Part shown: piece after piece, positions 54,197-60,885 of the stretch | How the letters are laid out: each line of letters begins with the position of its first letter | How positions within the stretch are numbered: the stretch's first letter is position 1 | Origin: Planctomycetota bacterium | Lineage (GTDB): Bacteria > Planctomycetota > Phycisphaerae > UBA1845 | Reading direction: 5' to 3' | NCBI GenBank assembly: GCA_024276605.1 | Contig: JAJRWX010000109.1 | Location: 1-63,285 of the forward strand | Length of the DNA: 63,285 nucleotides | The notes under the pieces: generated by a model | Database searches by the model: none | Seen by the model: only the letters and a program-made list of their open reading frames with translations | What the model was told of the DNA's origin: nothing | Translations under genes and position numbers: made by a program

Positions 54197-56310
54197 TTGA
54201 CAGTAGGAGATTTCAGCGCATGCCACATACGTTTAGCCGCTGGATAGACAAGTTGTTAACTTTAACAGGTGTAGTGCGCGATATAAAGTGGGGTGTTTTC
54301 ATTTCCCTTTCTGTCATATTGACAGCTACCGTATCTGCGCAAGAGATACCTGTTACAGATGAGCGGGAAGAGGGCAACACGGTCGTTGAGACGCTGGACC
54401 AAGAGGGAGCATGGGATGAGGAGTCCGAGTTCGATGAGATGGCCTTGCTGGAGTTGGATATCCCCATGGTTGTGACGGCGTCTCGACATGAGCAAAAGCT
54501 GTCAACAGTCCCCTATGCAATGAGCATCATCACAGCGGAAGATATTCGTCGCTCAGGCGCACGCACCATACCCGATGCGTTACGACTTGCACCGGGCGTG
54601 GATGTGGCGGATTTGTCATTTGGAAACTCAGCCGTATCTCCACGAGGCTTTCATGGTTTTTTATCTAGTCAAGTACTCGTCCTGGTTGACGGACGACAAA
54701 TTTTCGATTCTTTATTTGCAGGGACGCTCTGGGGGAGTTGGCCGTTTCAGCTTGAAGACATTGCACGGATCGAAGTCATTCGTGGTCCGGGTGGGGTGAC
54801 GTGGGGCGCCAATGCCGTAAATGGCGTCATCAACATCATCACAAAGAGTCCGAAAGACCAGCAAGGTTGGACGATTCTATCTCGGGCAGGTTCGCGCGGG
54901 GAGGTGAAACAACATATCGGATACGGCTTTACAGAAGGTGATCTGAGTCTACGGATTTCAGTCGAGTATGACGGTAGTGATGGATTCCGCAAAGGGGGTT
55001 CCTTTATGCGGAAGCTTGATGATGGGCAAATAGGTGGAAAAATCGGCATCCACGGCGTCTACGAGAAAGATGCTGATAATGTATGGACTTTTTCTGCCGG
55101 TAGTGCTGTCGTGGATGGCTTATTTCCACCGACACCGGGAGCGGGCCTATTCAATCGACGCAATTCTGGGTCTCAAGCATCGTTTTTATTAACCAACTGG
55201 TCTCATCGTATAGACGATAAACGCAGTTTTGAGATGACAGCGTATATCAACGATTTTTTCGCTTCGCCGGGTGTTCCGTCCATCGATTATCGTTACCAGC
55301 AGTTTGGTTTACTCCTTTCATATCTAGATAAAAAGAGCGAGACGCGAACGCAAACCTACGGATTGGATACGCGCTTTGAAATTTTTGATGCTTCGAATGC
55401 AGATCCGTTCATGCTAACCAAAGATCACGTTAATGCCGTTCTGATTGGTGCCTATTTACAGGAAGAATTACGCCTATCTCCCAAGTGGTCACTCAATTTG
55501 GGTGGAAGGCTTGATTACGAATCTTATGGTGGATTTCAGCCCAGTGCCCGTGCATCATTGACTTATCAATTGTCGGAGAATTCGATTATTTATGGTTCCG
55601 TATCTCGGGCCTTCTATTTGGGGACATCGGCTGGCGGATATCTCAACATGCCGCTATTCAATGGTCTCGTCCGAGTTACATCGAACAGAGATTTTGATCC
55701 GACGACACTCATTGCCTACGAAGTAGGCTATCGAGGTGTCCTGGCTGACAAGCTCCAGACCAGTCTGAACTTTTTCTGGCATGATTATGACGAATTGACA
55801 ACCTTACGTCCCGAATTGGGGGGGCAGTCTTTATTAACCATTGATTTTGATAACCGCAGTGGCAACGCTGCGCTTTACGGCGTGGAGTTTGAAACAAAAT
55901 GGTCAGCTACATCAAAACTAGACATACTGGCGAACTACACTTATCAGCAAATAAATTGGGATTTGGATGAACCGTTCACGCAGCGGGATTTCATCTCACC
56001 GCCTAAACATAAAATTATGTTAGGCACTCGATACGCAGCCAGCGATAAATTATCTCTCTCTGCGCATATGTATTATGTCGATGCCGTACATTCACCGGAT
56101 CCGGTGAATCCATTTGGAAAATTGCATATCGACCCCTATATTCGCTTGGATATTCGCGCTGAACAACAGCTTTGGGATGACGGTGCCTATTTTGCCGTGG
56201 GTGTACGTAACCTGCTCGACCGTGACCATCTCGAAGGGGCGACAGCCTTTCTCAATAGTGCCGAGGTACCCAGAACCTATTTTGCCGAATTGCGTATTGC
56301 TATACGATAG
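54193..56310 (+). CDS. TonB-dependent outer-membrane receptor
   Basis: The 705-residue protein has a signal peptide after a basic leader (hydrophobic WGVFISLSVILTATVSA, about residues 34-51), an acidic linker, a TonB-box-like MVVTASR (about 91-97), the plug domain (about 100-215; YAMSIITAEDIRRSGARTIPDALRLAPGV, VLVDGRQIFD, IARIEVIRGPGGVTWGANAVNGVINIITK) and a 22-strand-type barrel ending with an aromatic-residue C-terminal strand (ELRIAIR). It actively imports a ligand across the outer membrane. Start and stop overlap by 4 bp with the preceding substrate-binding gene. No iron- or cobalamin-specific marker is evident. Confidence 0.95.
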   Translation: MIDSRRFQRMPHTFSRWIDKLLTLTGVVRDIKWGVFISLSVILTATVSAQEIPVTDEREEGNTVVETLDQEGAWDEESEFDEMALLELDIPMVVTASRHEQKLSTVPYAMSIITAEDIRRSGARTIPDALRLAPGVDVADLSFGNSAVSPRGFHGFLSSQVLVLVDGRQIFDSLFAGTLWGSWPFQLEDIARIEVIRGPGGVTWGANAVNGVINIITKSPKDQQGWTILSRAGSRGEVKQHIGYGFTEGDLSLRISVEYDGSDGFRKGGSFMRKLDDGQIGGKIGIHGVYEKDADNVWTFSAGSAVVDGLFPPTPGAGLFNRRNSGSQASFLLTNWSHRIDDKRSFEMTAYINDFFASPGVPSIDYRYQQFGLLLSYLDKKSETRTQTYGLDTRFEIFDASNADPFMLTKDHVNAVLIGAYLQEELRLSPKWSLNLGGRLDYESYGGFQPSARASLTYQLSENSIIYGSVSRAFYLGTSAGGYLNMPLFNGLVRVTSNRDFDPTTLIAYEVGYRGVLADKLQTSLNFFWHDYDELTTLRPELGGQSLLTIDFDNRSGNAALYGVEFETKWSATSKLDILANYTYQQINWDLDEPFTQRDFISPPKHKIMLGTRYAASDKLSLSAHMYYVDAVHSPDPVNPFGKLHIDPYIRLDIRAEQQLWDDGAYFAVGVRNLLDRDHLEGATAFLNSAEVPRTYFAELRIAIR

Positions 56311-56493
56311 GACCAGACGACAGTTTTTTTCGCAAGGTCATATACAATGCCGCGTTGGAATGATGCGTTGGGTGGCATGGGTAAGCGAAAGCTTACCCGT
56401 GTCTTTCGAAACTTTAGGCACATGGGCAAATCCCGATGTGACCCGAAGCCGGTTCGGAGTATCCCGACTTTACGTGGGGGTACATTGGGATTC

Positions 56494-56604
56494 CAATGCT
56501 GTTGACTTAGGTTTGTACCGCAGGCATCTTGCCTGCTCAGTCTGCGATCAAAAAGCAGGCTAGAAGCCTGCGCTACGATCCACCGCGTTAAGTCAACAGC
56601 ATTG
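56494..56604. mobile_element. 111-bp element bounded by 16-bp perfect inverted repeats (MITE-like or REP-like)
   Basis: The ends CAATGCTGTTGACTTA (56494-56509) and TAAGTCAACAGCATTG (56589-56604) are perfect inverted repeats. Inside are two more hairpins: GCAGGC/GCCTGC with a 5-nt loop (56520-56536) and GCAGGCT/AGCCTGC with a 3-nt loop (56555-56571). The right end also occurs alone at 21391-21407. Such nested palindromes with no coding capacity fit a non-autonomous MITE or a REP-type unit; no transposase is in the window and no target duplication is clear. Confidence 0.55.
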
Positions 56605-56762
56605 CATTGGGATCCAGGCTATACACAAAACTACCTGCGACAAAGCAGCGGGGGCGCGTACTTCCCGTGAACAATTCACCCTTGTTATAAATGATTAACG
56701 GCATGCATAGGGAATCTACGCCCAGGCATCGTAGTAACCTGTTCACTTCGTGCATTCGCAAT

Positions 56763-56768
56763 TATACT
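56763..56768 (+). promoter_or_regulatory. Candidate -10 element of aroC (near-leaderless)
   Basis: TATACT ends 8 nt before the aroC ATG, so the predicted transcript would begin about 2 nt upstream of the start codon. There is no Shine-Dalgarno sequence in front of aroC. No clear -35 hexamer is seen. Confidence 0.35.
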
Positions 56769-56776
56769 GTCAATCT

Positions 56777-57943
56777 ATGACACAGTTAGATTATCGAACA
56801 GCCGGCGAATCTCACGGACGCGCTCTCCTTGCATTGGTCGAGGGCTTGCCTGCTGGGATGAACATTGATGTGGATTTTATCAATGCAGAGTTAAAGCGAC
56901 GGCAGGGTGGCTATGGTCGTGGCGCTCGTATGAAGATCGAGCACGACGAGGTCAACATTCTCTCCGGTGTATGTCGAGGTGTAACCATCGGATCGCCCAT
57001 CACACTTCAAATTGATAATAAAGATTTTCGTATTGATGATGCACCACCAGTGCCTAACCCGCGCCCCGGTCATGCTGATCTAGCTGGTAGTCTGAAATGG
57101 CTCACGACCGATAGTCGCACTATCCTAGAGCGTGCGTCTGCACGTGAGACGGCTGCACGGGTAGCGGCGGGTGCGTTGGTACGATCGTTGTTGCAGCTAT
57201 TTTGTGTCGATGTAGTTGGCTATGTCGTGCGCATTGGCGGCGTTGAGGCGAAGCATAACGAAAACCTCACGCTTAGTGAATTACGACAATTACGCGATAA
57301 CAATGAGGCCTACTGTCCGGATGATAAAGCCGCGACGGATATGATCGCGGCGATAAAGCAAGCCAAGATTGATAAGGATACACTCGGTGGCATCGTTGAG
57401 GTGCAGGTGCATGGCCATCCCCCGGGTTTGGGTAGTTGCATGAGATGGCAGGATAAGTTGGATGGCCGTTTGTTGCAGGCTGTCGGGTCGATCCAAGCGT
57501 TTAAGGGTGTTGAAATTGGTCTCGGCTTTGGTTGCGCCTCGCGGCCTGGTAGCAAGGTTCACGATGAGATTGACTACGACGTTAATCAACGAGATAGCCC
57601 TAACCTTGGATATGTGCGTCGCAGTAACCGAGCCGGCGGGTTGGAGGGTGGTATGACCAACGGTCAACCGATCATCCTGCGTGGGGTGATGAAGCCTATC
57701 AGTACGCTACTGCGCGGGTTGGACAGTGTGAATCTCGAAACGAAAGCGCCTCAGCGCTCCGATTACGAAAGAAGCGATATTGCTGCGGTCGCCGCGGCGA
57801 GTGTCGTAGCTGAAAATGTGGTAGCCTTTGAATTAGCCCGTGCTTTTCTGGAAAAGTTTGCCGGCGATACGATAGAGGAAGTCCGCTACGCATACGATAG
57901 CTTTCTCGACGCCGCAAGAAAACTGGGTACCCGCCCCGATTGA
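56777..57943 (+). CDS. aroC: Chorismate synthase
   Basis: The 388-residue enzyme performs the last step of the shikimate pathway, converting EPSP to chorismate with reduced FMN. The opening LDYRTAGESHGRALLALVEGLP, RRQGGYGRGARMKIE, RPGHADLAGSLKW, RASARETAARVAAGAL, and the late RSNRAGGLEGGMTNGQPI with KPISTL are standard motifs. The frame is open nine codons upstream, but the conserved sequence begins at the ATG at 56777. Chorismate is also the substrate expected for the chorismatase at 35436-36548, although the two genes are not linked in an operon. Confidence 0.96.
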   Translation: MTQLDYRTAGESHGRALLALVEGLPAGMNIDVDFINAELKRRQGGYGRGARMKIEHDEVNILSGVCRGVTIGSPITLQIDNKDFRIDDAPPVPNPRPGHADLAGSLKWLTTDSRTILERASARETAARVAAGALVRSLLQLFCVDVVGYVVRIGGVEAKHNENLTLSELRQLRDNNEAYCPDDKAATDMIAAIKQAKIDKDTLGGIVEVQVHGHPPGLGSCMRWQDKLDGRLLQAVGSIQAFKGVEIGLGFGCASRPGSKVHDEIDYDVNQRDSPNLGYVRRSNRAGGLEGGMTNGQPIILRGVMKPISTLLRGLDSVNLETKAPQRSDYERSDIAAVAAASVVAENVVAFELARAFLEKFAGDTIEEVRYAYDSFLDAARKLGTRPD

Positions 57944-57987
57944 CCTAATTCCTAATTTCATTGTTCCGAGTCGTGCGGGGTCTGTGG

Positions 57988-58092
57988 TGGGATGCCCGTG
58001 CTTTTCCTCGATTGCGCTCGCACGGGCAAACACCGCAGGTTGCATCCATTGGGCTTCGACAGCCCGATACCGCGGCGTTTGTCCATGCCACC
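57988..58092 (+). repeat. Family B intergenic repeat, copy 2
   Basis: Similar to 21101-21206 over about 105 bp. Here the internal palindrome is better formed: GCCCGTGC (57994-58001) pairs perfectly with GCACGGGC (58020-58027). It lies between the convergent ends of aroC and the secreted protease gene. Confidence 0.7.
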
Positions 58093-58168
58093 CAACTGCC
58101 AATGTTATCTTGCACCACACGCCGCCATGTCAAAGATGTACGGCTCATCTACATGGGATCATCAACAC

Positions 58169-60484
58169 TTACTCACACACACCGGCTTGCGGTGGGATAC
58201 AGGTTCCCGTGCTGCAACCCGTCACGCCACTGCCAAAGGCTTGACCTGCGAAGCCGGTTACCGACCGAAGGATGTCACTGGATGACATTACGGCATTGGG
58301 GACTCCGCCATCGGTATCCAATCGCGCGAGTATCGCAGCTTCTGTGTCCAAACTAAACTTCTTGACGGCTGCAACAATATCGTTGGTTGTAACGAGACCA
58401 TCCTGCGCCGTCCAGACACCGGCTACAAATGATCCCACCGTATCACCATATTCACGAGGCAGAGGCACTGGCGTGGTTAGGATTGACAAATCAACCGAGA
58501 AAGACGAACCGTTGGTGGTCATAGCTACGTCATAGGTGTTACCCGGAACCACACTGCATCCTCTCACGTGCAATCCGGTGGTCACACCACCAAGATCGCA
58601 GTAGTAGGTTGTGTCACCTGGCGCAGGTAGAGGACCATCGATTAATGTCGCAACCCAACCATCGGATCCAAGATCGGTTAGTGATGAGCAGTCTACGTAC
58701 TTGTCGGTGCCACCGACACGGGTGACGCGCGTGGCTATTAGTTCGCTGCCGTTCGTAGTGGGATCGAAGGAAACATAACTATCCTTACTAAACCCAGGTT
58801 CACCGGCCAAAGTAGCCGGAGAGATCACGGCAAACGAGCCGCAACTATCATTAGAAATGGTTAGAACGATGCTGCCACCACTAGGAGGGGGGTCAGTGGG
58901 GTACGCGAAAACATTTAGGCGGTAGGTTGTTCCAGGTGTTGTTGATAGACATAGGCACGAGGTAAGCTCAGAACCACCATAGCATGAAGCGCTCGGATTG
59001 CCATTAGCACCAAACGAGCCGTCGTTACAGTCGTCATTCGCGACAATCAACACGGAGCACGCATCGTTGTATGCGTCCATGACGGTGTCGAAACTGGAGC
59101 CGCAAAGTTCGATGGAAGTCCGTGTCGAAGTGGCCACAAAATCAAACCATCCGCTATGATCTACGTAGCTCGCACTGGATGGTACGGAAACGGTTTGCGT
59201 GTTGGCGCAGATGTCGACGCAATTGCCACCGTCACATACTTGGCCGGCAGGGCAGTTGATGGGATCGTTCGAGCAGATGTCAGCTGTGCAAATATCCGTC
59301 GTACAAGGATTATTGTCGTCACAGTCCGCGTTCACGATACAAGGGCCTAGCTTGCTGCAAATCTCCGTGCATATCAGATCAATCGGGACACCACGATTGG
59401 GGCAGTTTGCGCAATGGTGCAAGGCGATAACCTCGTGACTCGATCGTGCCAGCACCGGCGATCCCGAGCTTCCGCCCTCCGTATCGCACTGATAGCCCAC
59501 GTCACTAAAGCCGGATCCGGAACACGGGGCGTCAAAGGTTGTCACATGACAGATTCCGCCGGTATCAGCGGGATCAGAGCTATTGATACCAAGCTCTTTA
59601 GCTCGCCCGCCGGGGTGTTGAGGAATATATATCTCTTCGCCTACGACCGCAGTGCGGTTGTCGATGTTCAGAAATCCATACGTTCCAGCCGGGTTGCCCG
59701 TCGTAATCTGAACCAGTGCATAGTCTAATCCAGCGTTATCCTGGATAAATGTGGCACCGGAAAACACCGTTCCAGCATAGCACAATTGGCAGTTAGCATC
59801 GGTGCAATTGGGCGCTTCCGCCATGAATTCATAGTCGGTGTTAAGCGCGTCCGAGGCGGTCGTGATGCAATGCTCATTAGTGATGAAATGATTGAACGCC
59901 GACGCCAGCCAGCCAGTGCATAAGCCGCTGCCTTGAATCAACAGGCGTGCCACAGCGCGACTACGATCATACTCGGTTGGGTGAGAGGATTGGTAACATA
60001 CGGCATTCAATTTGTCATCTGCACCGCAGATGGCCCGGGACATACGACCGCCGAACGCGGCGTTGCCGGCGACGTATTCGTCTATCTCGAATCCCTTGCC
60101 GAGTTTGCGATCCTTCGTGAAGTATTCGATAACCGCCGTATCACCTTTGATGTGGCGTGCCCAGAATGTGCCCGCATCCATTTTGCCGCGACCACGTAGC
60201 GTGTACTTCTGCTTGCCATAAGCGTCAGAGATGGTCACGTATTCCCCAGTCGCCAATGCGAAATCAGCGAAGTGTATCGCGATGTAGGATGCCCCTTCGT
60301 GATGGAGTTCGAAGACGCGACTGCTGTCGGTGCTGTAGCCCTCGTTATCTGAACGCCAATTCGATTCGATAGTGATCGGAAAATGATCGCCAACCTTTAA
60401 TGGGGACTGTGCCCGGACGGGAATGGCCAACCCGGCTAACAGAACAGTTGCCATGAGGAGTAAAAGATAGTGACGTTTGGACAT
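58169..60484 (-). CDS. Secreted trypsin-like serine protease with dockerin-like C terminus
   Basis: The 771-residue protein has a signal peptide (residues 1-25, ending VRA) and GGAAGGAG 5-6 nt before its ATG. A beta-rich N-terminal domain (30-140) is followed by a trypsin-like core with His205 (TNEHC), Asp254 (LDYALVQI) and Ser340 (GGSSGSP). A Cys-rich segment (about 385-430; DADCDDNNPCTTDIC-like) and pre-peptidase-like beta modules follow (about 430-660). The end (about 680-745) is a dockerin-like repeat (TTNDIVAAVKKF, MSSSDILRSVTGF) of the planctomycete type. It probably acts at the cell surface or outside the cell. Transcription is independent of the cytochrome gene, 401 bp upstream. Confidence 0.88.
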   Translation of the reverse strand: MSKRHYLLLLMATVLLAGLAIPVRAQSPLKVGDHFPITIESNWRSDNEGYSTDSSRVFELHHEGASYIAIHFADFALATGEYVTISDAYGKQKYTLRGRGKMDAGTFWARHIKGDTAVIEYFTKDRKLGKGFEIDEYVAGNAAFGGRMSRAICGADDKLNAVCYQSSHPTEYDRSRAVARLLIQGSGLCTGWLASAFNHFITNEHCITTASDALNTDYEFMAEAPNCTDANCQLCYAGTVFSGATFIQDNAGLDYALVQITTGNPAGTYGFLNIDNRTAVVGEEIYIPQHPGGRAKELGINSSDPADTGGICHVTTFDAPCSGSGFSDVGYQCDTEGGSSGSPVLARSSHEVIALHHCANCPNRGVPIDLICTEICSKLGPCIVNADCDDNNPCTTDICTADICSNDPINCPAGQVCDGGNCVDICANTQTVSVPSSASYVDHSGWFDFVATSTRTSIELCGSSFDTVMDAYNDACSVLIVANDDCNDGSFGANGNPSASCYGGSELTSCLCLSTTPGTTYRLNVFAYPTDPPPSGGSIVLTISNDSCGSFAVISPATLAGEPGFSKDSYVSFDPTTNGSELIATRVTRVGGTDKYVDCSSLTDLGSDGWVATLIDGPLPAPGDTTYYCDLGGVTTGLHVRGCSVVPGNTYDVAMTTNGSSFSVDLSILTTPVPLPREYGDTVGSFVAGVWTAQDGLVTTNDIVAAVKKFSLDTEAAILARLDTDGGVPNAVMSSSDILRSVTGFAGQAFGSGVTGCSTGTCIPPQAGVCE

Positions 60485-60885
60485 AATGGCTCCTTCCGAG
60501 CTGGCAATCGCTACCGTTAAAACGCTTCATGTCCGACCAATCACTGAACGTGAATTACGAAGATCGAACCCAAGATTTGACTATAGCAAAACGAGGAACC
60601 CGATACAAGGAAAATTGTCCACGGGGCGGACCTGCCGATTCTCGTTTCCTCTTTTGCACTGACCGACCACCTCAGACAGTTGGTCTGCGCTGGTTTGCCG
60701 TGCTGGCGTCAGTACCGTTGATACAATTGAAATTGTACCCGTGCTCAATCGGATAGGACAAATCAATCTAGCCAGGCTCACCAACATCAAAGGAATTGTT
60801 CGCGTTATAACATGGGAAATCATCAGCTTGCCCGTGCTGTTCCGGAGGCCCGTCGGCAGTCTACCTGATGATCGCCCGTATGACC
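60485..60885. other. Spacer between the multiheme cytochrome and protease genes
   Basis: No gene or repeat is supported. The short frames here have no recognisable product. It should contain the protease promoter. I see no clear terminator hairpin with T-tract after the cytochrome stop. Confidence 0.35.

Larger units (their letters stand above)
56311..56776. other. Spacer between the TonB receptor gene and aroC
   Basis: No gene is supported. It contains the 111-bp inverted-repeat-bounded element at 56494-56604 and a -10-like hexamer just before aroC. Confidence 0.5.

Noticed and set aside
60520-60640. A T-loop-like GGTTCGATC on the minus strand suggesting a tRNA remnant
   Set aside because: No acceptor stem, D arm or anticodon stem can be paired around it.
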